Source of the DNA: Actinomycetes bacterium
GTDB taxonomy: Bacteria; Actinomycetota; Acidimicrobiia; Acidimicrobiales; JAJZXF01
Length of the DNA: 32,401 nucleotides
Reading direction: 5' to 3'
NCBI GenBank assembly: GCA_021791755.1
Contig: JAJYWA010000011.1
Coordinates: 6,838 to 39,238, forward strand
Part shown: positions 8,557-17,200 of the stretch, piece after piece
Position numbering within the stretch: position 1 is the stretch's first letter
How the letters are laid out: each line of letters begins with the position of its first letter
The notes under the pieces: generated by a model
Seen by the model: only the letters and a program-made list of their open reading frames with translations
Told to the model about the DNA's origin: nothing
The model's database searches: none
Made by a program: the position numbers and the translations under genes

Positions 8557-9784
8557 ACCGCGTCCTCAACGAGATGTTCCGCATCACGGACACGAAGTTC
8601 ACCAGACATCAACTTAGGGAGGAGCGTGTCGCGGAGGGTGGCGAGTATGGAAGTCTCATACTCCAGCTTGACTACGAGCTGATACAAGGGTTCCGCCGCG
8701 TTCATCCACTGATCGATAACCCTTGCAGGCGGAGTGTCGAATCCAATCGGTCTAAAATTCGCTTTACTGATCTCCTGGAACGTCGTGCCGTTGGCACGAT
8801 CCTTAATCTCGGCCATGTGGTGAGCTACCCACTGCCAAAGGTACAGATTGGGAACGGCGCCCAAGGAGTTCAAAGCTATGAAGCCTTGGTTGATTGCAAG
8901 TGGCACCTCGGCAATTGCCAGATAACCAATTGGTGCTCTGGAGGACAGAAGAACCGTTCCACGCGGAAGGAGCCCGGAGCTGATCTGCTGGAGTCCCTGT
9001 TCGGTGATGGACCTCTCCGTTCGAAACAATGGAGTCGAGGTAAGTCGCGACAGGTCTTTCGGGGTTGCCCAACTGATCGAGCCATCCCAGTAATCTGCGA
9101 CGGAGGTCCGTGGAGTCGAGCCACCAACGATCTTCGCCACCTCACTTATCGGCTGCTGTAACCACTCCGCCGACTCACTTGATGCATCCTCCCAGCTTGC
9201 TCTTATTAGAGATTCGAGGAGGTCTATCTGAGACCGATTCGCCTCGATCTTGTCGTCGAGCGCCCCGAGGACCTCTGCGATCGCACGCTGCTCGGAGAGG
9301 GGGGAACAGGAATAGCGATCGCCTGTAAGCTCGTAAGCGGTTGACTGATCGCTGGCACTCCGGTCTGTGACGTGTTCCGAAGAAGGGCATGCTGCCCTTC
9401 GGGAGAGCAGAACCAGTAGTAGACGTATTCTGGGAGAACGCGCTCTTCGTCAATCGTCGCCTTCATTTGACTCTGCGAGACAAGGTAGAGCGGGTATCGC
9501 GGACGTCGCGGTACTAGAGCCACCTGTCCCAGCGTGCCTCGATGGGTGAAGACTAAGTCACCAGGTCGGGCAATGGACGCCGACAGTTCCTCCGCTTTAT
9601 CTTCATCAACGAAAACGACATCGGAATCGTCGAAGCGGTTTCCGCCAAGGTTCTTTCCTCGAAGCACTGGAACACCCGACGAGCGGAAATTCTCCTTCTT
9701 GATGCGCGAGCCGAAAGGCCCCATCGCAAATGCGCGGCCACCAGAACCAAGCTGGGAAAGCTGCACCTCCGGCCAGCCGGTCAC
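8553..9784 (-). pseudogene. hsdS: type I specificity subunit S, split by a one-base frameshift
   Basis: GTG 9784 overlaps the hsdM stop (GTGA). The first frame encodes target recognition domain 1 (QLSQLGSGGRAFAMGPFGSR onward) and reads correctly up to AIAIPVP, then derails and stops at 9224. The -1 neighbouring frame then gives the conserved central helix (LSEQRAIAEVLGALDDKIEA) and target recognition domain 2 (KIVGGSTPRTSV... to EISKANFRPI), ending with LPKLMSGELRV and the stop at 8553. The break is at a run of six C on the coding strand (9304-9299). Seven C would give one protein of about 410 residues, the usual HsdS length. The internal GTG at 9140 could yield a half-subunit alone. It is a pseudogene, a phase-variable gene, or a sequencing error. 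Confidence 0.85.
9299..9304 (-). repeat. six-C homopolymer at the hsdS frame break
   Basis: The plus strand has GAGAGGGGGGAAC, so the coding strand reads GTT CCC CCC TCT CCG. Adding one C gives GTT CCC CCC CTC TCC GAG, which restores V-P-P-L-S-E and the whole downstream HsdS frame. A homopolymer here could slip during replication. Confidence 0.7.
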
Positions 9785-11364
9785 TCGCTTACCTCCAGTC
9801 GCCCCAGAGCACTACGGACCCGTCTCTGGAGTCGCTCGCTCTCCTCGAATGCCTCGTACAGCCGCTGCTTCAGTCGTGCGATCTTCTCCTCGATCGGTTC
9901 TCCGTCGTCCTCGGCATCCTCGGTGCCTACATAGCGACCAGGGGTCAGCACGAAGCGGTGTTCGGTGATCTGCTCGATCGTTGCGGAAGCGCAGAAACCT
10001 GGGACGTCCTGGTACTCGCTTTTGCCAGGTTCTCCACGCCATGCGTGGTAGGTGCTCGCGATTCTTCCGATGTCTTCGTCGGTGAGTTCGCGATGAGTCC
10101 GATCGACCATCGCGCCGAGCTTGCGGGCGTCGATGAAGAGGACCTCTCCCCGGCGATCTCGCCAGGCACCCTTCGCATGGCCGTTCTGCTTGCTTCGGTT
10201 GAGGAACCAGAGGCTCGCCGGTATCTGGGTCGAGTAGAAGAGCTGGCCAGGAAGTGCGACGATGCACTCGACGAGATCGTCCTCGACCATCTTCTGGCGG
10301 ATAGCCCCCTCGCCTGACTGCTGCGATGAGAGAGACCCGTTCGCAAGAACGATCCCCGCAACACCACGAGGTGAGAGCTTCGACGCCATGAGCTGGAGCC
10401 AGGCGTAGTTGGCGTTGCCGACTGGTGGAGCACCGTACTTCCACCGGGCGTCTTCCCGGAGCTGATCGCCTCCCCAGTCCGAGATGTTGAACGGCGGATT
10501 GGCGAGGACGTAGTCGGCCTTGGGGTCGGGGTGCAGGTCCTCGTGGAATGAGTCGCCCCAGCGGGGTCCGAGATCGGACTCGATCCCGCGGATGGCGAGG
10601 TTCATCTTGGCGAGACGCCAGGTCGTGTCGTTGAGTTCCTGCCCGTAGACAGCGATGTCGTTGCGCTCCCCACCGTGCGCTTCGACGAAGCGCTCGGACT
10701 GGACGAACATGCCACCCGAGCCGCAGCACGGGTCGTACACTCGTCCCTGGTACGGCTCGATCATCTCGACCAGGAGCTTGACGACGCTCCGTGGCGTGTA
10801 GAACTCGCCTCCACCCTTCCCCTCCTGTGAGGCGAAACGACCGAGGAAGTACTCGTACACCCGACCGAGGAGGTCCTTCTCCCGGTACTCGGCAGCCCCG
10901 AGCCCGAGACCGGCGATCAGGTCCACCAGCTCACCGAGGCGGCGGACGTCAAGGCTTGGGCGCGCGTAGTTCTTCGGGAGCACGCCTCGAAGGCTCGGGT
11001 TCTCCACCTCGACGGCATCCATGGCTGCGTCGATAAGCTTCCCGATCTCCGGCTGCTTGGCTTTCGACTGGAGGAACTCCCATCGGGCCTCCGGCGGGAC
11101 CCAGAAGACTCCCTCGGCCGTGTACTCGTCACGCGACTCAAGGAGGTCGTCCGCGTGCTCACCCGTGATTCCCTCGCCCGCTAGGTCAGCAGCGAGCTCC
11201 TCCCGCCGCTCCGTGAAGGCATCGTCGATGTACTTGAGGAAGACGAGTCCCAGGACCACGTGCTTGTACTCGCTCGCGTCCATCGACCCACGGAGCTTGT
11301 CTGCCGCCTTCCACAGGGTGTCCTCGAAGCCGAGTGGCTCACCGTTGCGACTCTGTCGAGCCAT
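9781..11364 (-). CDS. hsdM: type I restriction-modification N6-adenine methyltransferase
   Basis: The product is 527 residues, full length. ATG 11364 shares one base with the upstream stop (TGATG). The N-terminal helical HsdM domain ([20 protein letters not shown], about 11-30) is followed by the SAM-binding motif DPCCGSGGM (211-219) and the catalytic NPPF (289-292), which places it among gamma-class N6-adenine methylases. With HsdS it methylates the host recognition sites. The surrounding text [17 protein letters not shown] is typical of type I M subunits. The 3' end overlaps hsdS. Confidence 0.95.
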   Translation of the reverse strand: MARQSRNGEPLGFEDTLWKAADKLRGSMDASEYKHVVLGLVFLKYIDDAFTERREELAADLAGEGITGEHADDLLESRDEYTAEGVFWVPPEARWEFLQSKAKQPEIGKLIDAAMDAVEVENPSLRGVLPKNYARPSLDVRRLGELVDLIAGLGLGAAEYREKDLLGRVYEYFLGRFASQEGKGGGEFYTPRSVVKLLVEMIEPYQGRVYDPCCGSGGMFVQSERFVEAHGGERNDIAVYGQELNDTTWRLAKMNLAIRGIESDLGPRWGDSFHEDLHPDPKADYVLANPPFNISDWGGDQLREDARWKYGAPPVGNANYAWLQLMASKLSPRGVAGIVLANGSLSSQQSGEGAIRQKMVEDDLVECIVALPGQLFYSTQIPASLWFLNRSKQNGHAKGAWRDRRGEVLFIDARKLGAMVDRTHRELTDEDIGRIASTYHAWRGEPGKSEYQDVPGFCASATIEQITEHRFVLTPGRYVGTEDAEDDGEPIEEKIARLKQRLYEAFEESERLQRRVRSALGRLEVSE

Positions 11365-12134
11365 CAGAAGGTTCCCTCCGATCTGAAGAAGTCTCCACTT
11401 CGTCCTGTCCCCTTATCCGGCGTGCCGGGCTGCTGGAGGAGCTGGATCACCTGGCCATCATCGAGCTGGATACGGACCTCCAATGGACTGCGACCGGGAA
11501 CCTCGACCTTCCTGATGGTCCGACCTACAACTGCCTCCACCTCGAACCCAAGGTCAGCAGTCCGGAGAGCATCGAGTTGGATGACGGCATAGCGCAGTTG
11601 CTTGCGACCGGCCTCAGAGATCGACGTGACCTTCACCACGTCGAGACGATCGACGGTGCACTGATACGTCAGGTCAACAACGCACTCGTCCACGAGGTTC
11701 TCGGGGTGCCGCGGCAGCGGCAGGTAGCCGATGACCCTGCCCGCGAGAAGGTTTCCACGCCCGCCACGCAGATCGCTCGGATCGACGAGTGGACTGACAG
11801 CCAGGGTGCGATCGAGGGTTACATCCGAGGCGGCTTCACGTTCGGCACGATCAAGCGTCATTCCGCTTCGCTCAAGCTCGCGGACTCGCTGGTTCCATTC
11901 CTTGTCGAGCTGGCAGTCATGCGTCACCACCATTGCCAGACCGATGCCAGCAGCGACCCCAAGCGGGCGCCCCGTGTCCCACGCGTCGTCAATCTGCACG
12001 AAGTGCGCATCGAGCGCTTCCCACTGCGGAGGACTGTGACGGTCATCGGCAATGATCCGCGAGACACCGCACAGCACTATGTCGCCCTGTCGGGGTTCGT
12101 CGTGCCACTCGTAGAAGTCGTCCGGACTCATCAT
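11364..12134 (-). CDS. unrecognised protein with THDC motif, in RM operon
   Basis: The product is 256 residues. ATG 12134 overlaps the upstream stop (ATGA). I cannot assign a family. The protein opens with [13 protein letters not shown], a short beta-like stretch, then has [16 protein letters not shown] (about 66-81). A VxTHDCxLD pattern with adjacent His, Asp and Cys could bind metal or be catalytic, but this is speculation. The C-terminal third is beta-rich ([15 protein letters not shown]). There is no signal peptide or membrane segment. It is locked by overlap between the helix-turn-helix gene and hsdM, so it likely acts with the restriction system. Confidence 0.65.
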   Translation of the reverse strand: MMSPDDFYEWHDEPRQGDIVLCGVSRIIADDRHSPPQWEALDAHFVQIDDAWDTGRPLGVAAGIGLAMVVTHDCQLDKEWNQRVRELERSGMTLDRAEREAASDVTLDRTLAVSPLVDPSDLRGGRGNLLAGRVIGYLPLPRHPENLVDECVVDLTYQCTVDRLDVVKVTSISEAGRKQLRYAVIQLDALRTADLGFEVEAVVGRTIRKVEVPGRSPLEVRIQLDDGQVIQLLQQPGTPDKGTGRSGDFFRSEGTF

Positions 12135-12925
12135 CGGTAGCTCCTGCGGCTCCTCCGGACCGGCTCGTCGGGCATGAGGCGCTCGGCCCGCGATAGGTCC
12201 TGCTCGTAGTCCGATTCCGGATGGGTGGTGGCGGCGCGTCCGAGGGGACGAAGCTCGCCCCGGAGATAGGCATCGAGCGCGTTCTGATGCAGCGGTCGCT
12301 TGGACGAACGACGGTGCACGATTGTCACTGAAGGAGCCGATCCTCGCAGAAGCTGCCAGTCACGCGCATGAGCGAAGCGACCACTTGCGATGTGATCGAG
12401 AAGGTCCTGTCCTCCAGTGCGGCTCAGCAACACCTCCGTGGCACTTCCGGGTTCGGTAGCGTCGATGTCGCGGACCACATCTGCCAACAATTGCAGTCGT
12501 CCCAACTTGTCTGCACCGGGAGCACTTTCGCCCTTGACCCAGGCGCTCAGTGACCGGCGATCGACACCGAGAGCACGAGCGATCTGCTCGCGAGTAAGGC
12601 GCGTACGCCGAGCGATCTCATCGCGGAGCTGCTTTACCTCATCACGTACTGGCCGAGGAGCGCTGGCATAGGTAATGCCGGTCTCGGTGGAACTGACGTC
12701 CATGCGCCAGAACTGGCCGCTCCAGCTCACAGCGCTGCCGGTCATGCGCTCGGCGCCAAGGAGCACATCGTCGAGATCGTGGACGACTAGGGCCATCCCG
12801 AGCCTTGTCGCGGTGGAGGACTTTCGCTCTACGAGCATGTCAGCGATCGGAAGGATCGCCCAGGGTCCCTCAGCCCCAGGGTCGTTGAAACGGGCACGAG
12901 GTCGTGCGTGTACTTGTGGGCTCAT
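12131..12925 (-). CDS. helix-turn-helix protein of the RM operon
   Basis: The product is 264 residues, starting at ATG 12925, which overlaps the previous stop (ATGA). A central helix-turn-helix is clear around residues 105-135: LTREQIARALGVDRRSLSAW followed by VKGESAP, with a preceding helix VRDEVKQLRDEIARRT. The flanking N-terminal 90 residues (PWAILPIADMLVERKSS) and C-terminal 120 residues are unrecognised. It could repress the operon promoter, which carries TTCCCA/TGGGAA repeats, or serve as a DNA-binding partner of the TIGR04255-like protein encoded just upstream. Both are inference. Confidence 0.75.
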   Translation of the reverse strand: MSPQVHARPRARFNDPGAEGPWAILPIADMLVERKSSTATRLGMALVVHDLDDVLLGAERMTGSAVSWSGQFWRMDVSSTETGITYASAPRPVRDEVKQLRDEIARRTRLTREQIARALGVDRRSLSAWVKGESAPGADKLGRLQLLADVVRDIDATEPGSATEVLLSRTGGQDLLDHIASGRFAHARDWQLLRGSAPSVTIVHRRSSKRPLHQNALDAYLRGELRPLGRAATTHPESDYEQDLSRAERLMPDEPVRRSRRSYR

Positions 12926-13725
12926 CGCTCTGCTCCGAACTCATCGAGGAACGCATCAGTAACTGCCCAGCGGAAAAACGTGTAGATGCGGTCGCAGAAG
13001 TCGGCGACCGTCCCGCCGATCGTGGCGAGGTCGAAGTCCTCTTGCTGTGAGGTGTAGTGGTCGAGATCGAGAACCCAGGACGGTTCGCGCGCTGGCTCGA
13101 TACCTGGGTCATACGTGGCGCCGGCGGGGAGCCTGCCCCAACGTCCACGTAGCTGCGAGGAGTCGTCAGGACGAAACAGCGTGTCCGACACGGCGTGCAC
13201 GACCTCCGCGCTGCCAAGTGCAGCCTCATCCCCCGCGATGCCGAGTATCTCGGGACGAACGAGCGTGCTGATCCGAGCGAGCTGTTCACCTGTCACCCGG
13301 TCCACGTATCGGACGCCGATACGGTCGCAGACGTTTGGGTGCAGCCAGCTCTCCAGGGCGTGGAGCACCACAGTCAGGCGAGCAAGGAGGTCGCTCCGGC
13401 GCGTATAGCGCTTCGCGGAGAGCGACACGAAGGTGGGCGCCAGCGTCACCTGCCAGGCATCCGGATCCTTCGCCTCGAAGCGCCACACGATCCCAGCATC
13501 CTGCGGCTGGACTCCTCCCGGCCCGATGAGGACGCCGAGCTGTCGCTCCGGTCGGAGGATCGGGTAGTCCTTCCGGATCGCCTCCTGGAAGTTCGCCACG
13601 AAGGCGCTGTCCTCGATCTTCATCACGGCCGGGAAGCGCACCTGGGCAATGACGTTCACCAGGGGAGCCCTGGTCAGCTGCACCTCCTGTACCGATGGTC
13701 CGAACGGCGTTATGGTCAGCGTCAC
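12922..13725 (-). CDS. TIGR04255 family protein, first gene of RM operon
   Basis: The product is 267 residues starting at GTG 13725. The pattern LTRAPLVNVIAQVRFPAV near the start, TFVSLSAKRYTRR in the middle and RIGVRYVDRVTGE match my memory of the TIGR04255 family, a sporadic family without an assigned function that is common near defence genes. No catalytic motif is evident. A TATACT box ends six bases before the GTG, so the transcript is probably leaderless and this is the first cistron. A short overlapping frame (ATG 13746, seven codons) ends on the GTG but has no support as a gene. Confidence 0.75.
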   Translation of the reverse strand: MTLTITPFGPSVQEVQLTRAPLVNVIAQVRFPAVMKIEDSAFVANFQEAIRKDYPILRPERQLGVLIGPGGVQPQDAGIVWRFEAKDPDAWQVTLAPTFVSLSAKRYTRRSDLLARLTVVLHALESWLHPNVCDRIGVRYVDRVTGEQLARISTLVRPEILGIAGDEAALGSAEVVHAVSDTLFRPDDSSQLRGRWGRLPAGATYDPGIEPAREPSWVLDLDHYTSQQEDFDLATIGGTVADFCDRIYTFFRWAVTDAFLDEFGAER

Positions 13726-13760
13726 TTTCCCAGTATACTTCCCATGACACTAGCTGGGAA
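13726..13760 (-). promoter_or_regulatory. leaderless promoter of RM operon with TTCCCA/TGGGAA repeats
   Basis: On the minus strand TTCCCA (13760-13755) stands 17 bases before TATACT (13737-13732), and the GTG start follows six bases later. TTCCCA matches four of six -35 consensus bases. TTCCCAG and its inverse CTGGGAA (13754-13760 and 13727-13733 on the plus strand) form a 7-bp inverted repeat around the -10 box, and a third GGGAA copy lies between them. This is a good candidate operator for the helix-turn-helix protein encoded two genes down. Confidence 0.55.
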
Positions 13761-13802
13761 CCCGCGGAGCGTGGTCGATGACAAGTCCGACTTCAGCCTG
13801 GC

Positions 13803-13870
13803 GGGCTCAGCGGGAGTTTCAGCTCAGCGGGATCGTCAGCTCAGCGGGATCGTCAGCCGATCGGGCTCAG
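13803..13870. repeat. 17-bp tandem repeats after the mce operon
   Basis: CAGCTCAGCGGGATCGT occurs exactly at 13820-13836 and 13837-13853, with decayed copies on both sides (around 13803 and 13854). It lies between the last gene of the mce operon and the RM operon, at the boundary of the defence island. No clear terminator hairpin with a T run is visible in this gap. Confidence 0.6.
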
Positions 13871-13878
13871 AAGGAGCG

Positions 13879-14601
13879 TCAGCCCAGCGGGCTTGCCGGG
13901 CTTGCCGGGCTGCTTGCCGGGTTTGGAGCAGCTGTCGGCTGAGAGCCCGAGTACACAGACGGGGGCTGCAGCACCGTGACGTTGGCAACCTTCCAGGCGC
14001 CCGACCCAGGGGCCTTTGCCATCTGGAGCACGACGCGCAGCACATCTGCGTTCGGGGTGCTCATCTTCGCATTCGCGTACGTCTGGTCGACCACCGCGTA
14101 GACCGTCGCCGAACCAGCAGACATCGACTCGATGAACAGGTGACGCACCTCGCCCCTCGATCCAGCTCGTGCAGTCTCGAGCTGCTGGCGAATCTTCGTT
14201 CCAAAGAACTGGTGCGCCTGTTGCAAGAACGCGCCGGTGGCATATCCGGTGATCCGAGAGAAGTCGGCGTCAATCGTGCCCGGGTCGAAGTTCGTCAACG
14301 CCGTCAGGAACCCCGACGACACGGCACGCACCTGAGCCTCCTGCTGGACGAGCGCGTGCTCGGAAGACCACGCCACCCCGAAGCCCACAGCCCCGGCGAG
14401 GCTGGCAGCTGTGGTGACGGCTAGGACAGTAGCGAGAATATTTGCACGGGCAAGTGCGAACAGCCGGCGAACCCCCGAGGGGGGCCGGCCAAGCCCCGCG
14501 CCGGAGCGCCGGCCGAGACCTGAGAGTGCCTCCTCGGTGTCCGGGCTCCCTTCTCTCACAATCTGGCCTGCATCCTCAGCGCTGGACAACTTAGTGCTCA
14601 T
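13879..14601 (-). CDS. Mce-associated membrane protein
   Basis: The product is 240 residues. ATG 14601 follows AGGAGGTGG at six bases, one of the strongest ribosome binding sites in the window. Residues 1-50 are cytoplasmic and Arg-rich, 52-75 form one membrane helix (ILATVLAVTTAASLAGAVGFG), and the rest is an outside NTF2/SnoaL-like domain as in mycobacterial Mas proteins (LTNFDPGTIDADFSRITGYA). Such proteins stabilise Mce transport complexes. It follows mceF after 29 bases. The tail is low-complexity Ser/Pro/Ala (ASSPASPASPLG), matching short DNA repeats there. Confidence 0.8.
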   Translation of the reverse strand: MSTKLSSAEDAGQIVREGSPDTEEALSGLGRRSGAGLGRPPSGVRRLFALARANILATVLAVTTAASLAGAVGFGVAWSSEHALVQQEAQVRAVSSGFLTALTNFDPGTIDADFSRITGYATGAFLQQAHQFFGTKIRQQLETARAGSRGEVRHLFIESMSAGSATVYAVVDQTYANAKMSTPNADVLRVVLQMAKAPGSGAWKVANVTVLQPPSVYSGSQPTAAPNPASSPASPASPLG

Positions 14602-14630
14602 AATGGACCACCTCCTGTTCGATCATCTGC

Positions 14631-16064
14631 CTACGTAGTACTCCGTGAATCGGTGGCGGGGCCGCTGGCGGGGCGAGCCGCTGGCGGGGCGGGGCGAAGC
14701 CGCTGGCGGCGCAACCGCGAGCATCGTGAGAGCAGCAGCCAGATCATCGCTAGGCCAAAGAGCAGCAGCAGCAGAGGCAACCCACCGCCGCCAAGCGGCG
14801 CCTGGTAGGGCGCCGGCCGGTACGAGGCCGGCACGCTCGAAGCGAAGCTCCCCTGCGGCCCAGGCCCAGACCCGGTGCCAGACCGAGACGCGCCCTGAAC
14901 CACCGACTCCCTTGCAGGGGCCGGGTCGACGCGACCGCCCGGGCCTGCGGGCTGGAAGCCAGGCTGGGTTGCCGGGCCAACCCCATTGCCGAGCACGGTG
15001 GAGCAGCCCGCTCCTGGCTTCACCGGTGGAAGGGCCGTGGGCGCCGCGTATGCAAGCGCCGAAGGCTGCTTTCCGGGGATGTACAGCCTCACCCGGATCC
15101 ACTCCTGGTTCGGGTTGCCTGGGTCCCCCGGGTAGAGGCTCTTGGCGGGTCCGGTCGGCGTGATGCCTCCGATGGCGCCGAAGAACTCCTGATTGATCGC
15201 GAGGCTCACATCCAGGTTCACGAGGTTCGGCGCAGACGCGATGTTCGCCGTGACATGCGCCGCGTCGTGCAGGAGACATCCGAGGTTCGGTCCCTCGCTC
15301 ACAAGGAGGCTGTTCACGTCTTGGGCAGCGTGCGCACCCTGGCTGAACAGGTCGACCAGCTGGTAGCGCTGCTTCGCGAGGACGCTGGCGAGCACGGACG
15401 TGTTCGACAAGGCTTGGCGGAGCTCGGGGCCGGCGATGGTGACGGCGTTGAGCACCGGTGGCGAGTTGGCGAGCAGAGACCGGAAGCTTTGCTGGTACTG
15501 GAGCATCTCAGCCGAGAACACCCTGCTCGCAAGGATGATCTGGCGCATGTCGCCCACCCGGCCTTGGAGCGCCGCCGACGCCTGACGGAGCACGGTGTTG
15601 AGATCGCCCTTTGGTATCGCGTCGAGCAGGCGCGTCGCTGTCTGGACTACGGCGCCGATCTGGGCCGGGCTCGGGTTCCCTGCGACCGGGACCACCGCGC
15701 CGTTGGCGATCGTCTTACCCGTGGGGCGGCCCAGCGGCACAAGGTCGACTTGCTGCTCACCGAGGTCATTGGCCAGGTTCACCTTTGCTGCGACGTTGGC
15801 GGGAACACGTGCTCCCGGATCAAGAGCCATCGTAACTCTGGCGCCGGATCTGGTCAGTTTCACCGAGCTGACCGACCCCACGTCAACGCCGTTCAGCGTC
15901 ACGCTGAAGTGCGGGTAAAGCCCTGAAGAGGTCGGGAGCACCGCCGAGATCTCCACCGGCTTGCGAAGCGGGTTCCCGAGGAGGGTCACCGTCCCGTAGC
16001 CGACCAGGAACGCGGTCGCGAGCGCAAAGACGACCAGGTTCACCACGACCCTGCGAGTGATCAT
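14631..16064 (-). CDS. mceF: Mce family protein, sixth position
   Basis: From ATG 16064 the product is 477 residues; this start overlaps the previous stop (ATGA), while the ORF track's start at 16175 lies inside the upstream gene. Residues 6-29 are a membrane anchor, 36-112 the MlaD/Mce domain (SVTLNGVDVGSVSSVKLTRS), followed by the helical Mce region that forms the transport tunnel. Unusually there is a second hydrophobic segment near the C-terminus (GGLPLLLLLFGLAMIWLLL) ending in Arg-rich sequence, so the protein may be anchored at both ends. The gene name is by position in the operon. Confidence 0.85.
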   Translation of the reverse strand: MITRRVVVNLVVFALATAFLVGYGTVTLLGNPLRKPVEISAVLPTSSGLYPHFSVTLNGVDVGSVSSVKLTRSGARVTMALDPGARVPANVAAKVNLANDLGEQQVDLVPLGRPTGKTIANGAVVPVAGNPSPAQIGAVVQTATRLLDAIPKGDLNTVLRQASAALQGRVGDMRQIILASRVFSAEMLQYQQSFRSLLANSPPVLNAVTIAGPELRQALSNTSVLASVLAKQRYQLVDLFSQGAHAAQDVNSLLVSEGPNLGCLLHDAAHVTANIASAPNLVNLDVSLAINQEFFGAIGGITPTGPAKSLYPGDPGNPNQEWIRVRLYIPGKQPSALAYAAPTALPPVKPGAGCSTVLGNGVGPATQPGFQPAGPGGRVDPAPARESVVQGASRSGTGSGPGPQGSFASSVPASYRPAPYQAPLGGGGLPLLLLLFGLAMIWLLLSRCSRLRRQRLRPAPPAARPASGPATDSRSTT

Positions 16065-17200
16065 CCCCCACCCCCAGGCGCCTGCCCGCCAGGTTGGGCC
16101 GAGCTCTGCGATGCGCCCGTATGGCATGACGTCGCCGGTTGGGAGGGGTTGGAGCCGCCATTCGGGATCCCGCACACAATAATGTCGTTCAATATTTGCT
16201 GGTAGTCATTTACCGTCCCGTTCTTGGTCGCCACGTCATGGCGATAGATCCACTCCAGGAGCCCGGCGAGTGCCGCCTGGTGGGTCGCGAGGACCCTGGA
16301 TACGGTGTAAAGCGTCTTCAGCTGCAAGGTCATCTGCGGGAAGTAGAGCTCGAGGAGGCTGCGCCCTTGGATCGAGAGGTTCTCCAGCGCCTGGAGCAGG
16401 GTCTCGAAGCGGCCCGCATCGGCGGCAAGGATCTCTGAGGTCTGGGCGAGGTTAGCGATCGCCTGCGCGTTCGCCTGAGACGAGGGCGCTAGCGACGAGC
16501 TGAGCTGGTCCATGCTCGCCACGAGCGATCGTATCGTCGCGTCACGGCTCGCGTACGCAGTCATGACCGTCGAGAGGTTCGACAGCAGGCTGTGAAGCCT
16601 TGCGCCCTCACCTCCGAACCCCTGGGCTCCGGCTGCGACGGCGCTCGCGAGATCCGTCGAGCTGATCGCCCCGAACACCCCTGCTCCGGCGGAGACGAGC
16701 TGTTGTATGCCGGGCAACGTGGTCGTGTTCGCTATACGGGCGCCATTCGCGAGCAGCGGCGCCTTCGCCGCCTTGCTGACATGCACCAGCTCTACGAAGC
16801 GCTGGCCGAATATCGCCGTACGACGGAGCTCAGCAGTTACGCCCGCAGGCACTCTCGCCGACTTCAGCAAGGACATCTTCACGAGCGCCCGCGTCCCGTC
16901 GAGCGATATCGAGCTCACGCTGCCGATCGTCACATCCGCCATCTGCACCGGAGCGCCGCTCTCCAGGTCGCTCACGTCCGAGAAGACCGCCGACACCGAG
17001 ATGCTCGAGGCAGCCTGGCCGCCGAGGAGCTGGCCGCCGAGGAGCTGGTAGGAGGCTGCGCCGACGAGCACTCCAACGAGAACGCCTGCAACCGCCACCC
17101 AGACGCCAAGGCGCCTTAGTCTGTGCCGACGGCCTGCGCCCGCCGGCGCCGCTGGCTCTGGCGCTGCTGGCTCTGCCGTTGGCTTTCCTTCGATCGTCAC
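16061..17200 (-). CDS. mceE: Mce family protein, fifth position
   Basis: The product is 379 residues, GTG 17200 overlapping the upstream stop (GTGA). A proline/alanine-rich cytoplasmic start leads to a membrane helix (about 31-54), the Mce domain (about 66-140, GAPVQMADVTIGSVSSISLD), and a long helical region with coiled character. In mycobacteria the fifth Mce is usually a lipoprotein; here I see no lipobox. The duplicated LLGGQLLGGQ after the membrane helix comes from a 15-bp tandem duplication. Role: subunit of the lipid-transporting Mce complex. Confidence 0.85.
   Translation of the reverse strand: MTIEGKPTAEPAAPEPAAPAGAGRRHRLRRLGVWVAVAGVLVGVLVGAASYQLLGGQLLGGQAASSISVSAVFSDVSDLESGAPVQMADVTIGSVSSISLDGTRALVKMSLLKSARVPAGVTAELRRTAIFGQRFVELVHVSKAAKAPLLANGARIANTTTLPGIQQLVSAGAGVFGAISSTDLASAVAAGAQGFGGEGARLHSLLSNLSTVMTAYASRDATIRSLVASMDQLSSSLAPSSQANAQAIANLAQTSEILAADAGRFETLLQALENLSIQGRSLLELYFPQMTLQLKTLYTVSRVLATHQAALAGLLEWIYRHDVATKNGTVNDYQQILNDIIVCGIPNGGSNPSQPATSCHTGASQSSAQPGGQAPGGGG

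Noticed and set aside
11334-12140. 268-codon plus-strand ORF
   Set aside because: It mirrors the THDC gene almost end to end; the minus-strand frame is supported by stop-start overlaps on both sides.
13726-13748. Seven-codon leader peptide (ATG 13746 to TGA) overlapping the RM operon start
   Set aside because: It would lie upstream of the predicted transcription start, so it would not be on the mRNA.
13195-14424. 409-codon plus-strand ORF spanning two genes
   Set aside because: It runs antisense through the TIGR04255-like gene, the promoter gap and the Mas gene; the opposite-strand proteins have domain matches and ribosome binding or promoter signals.
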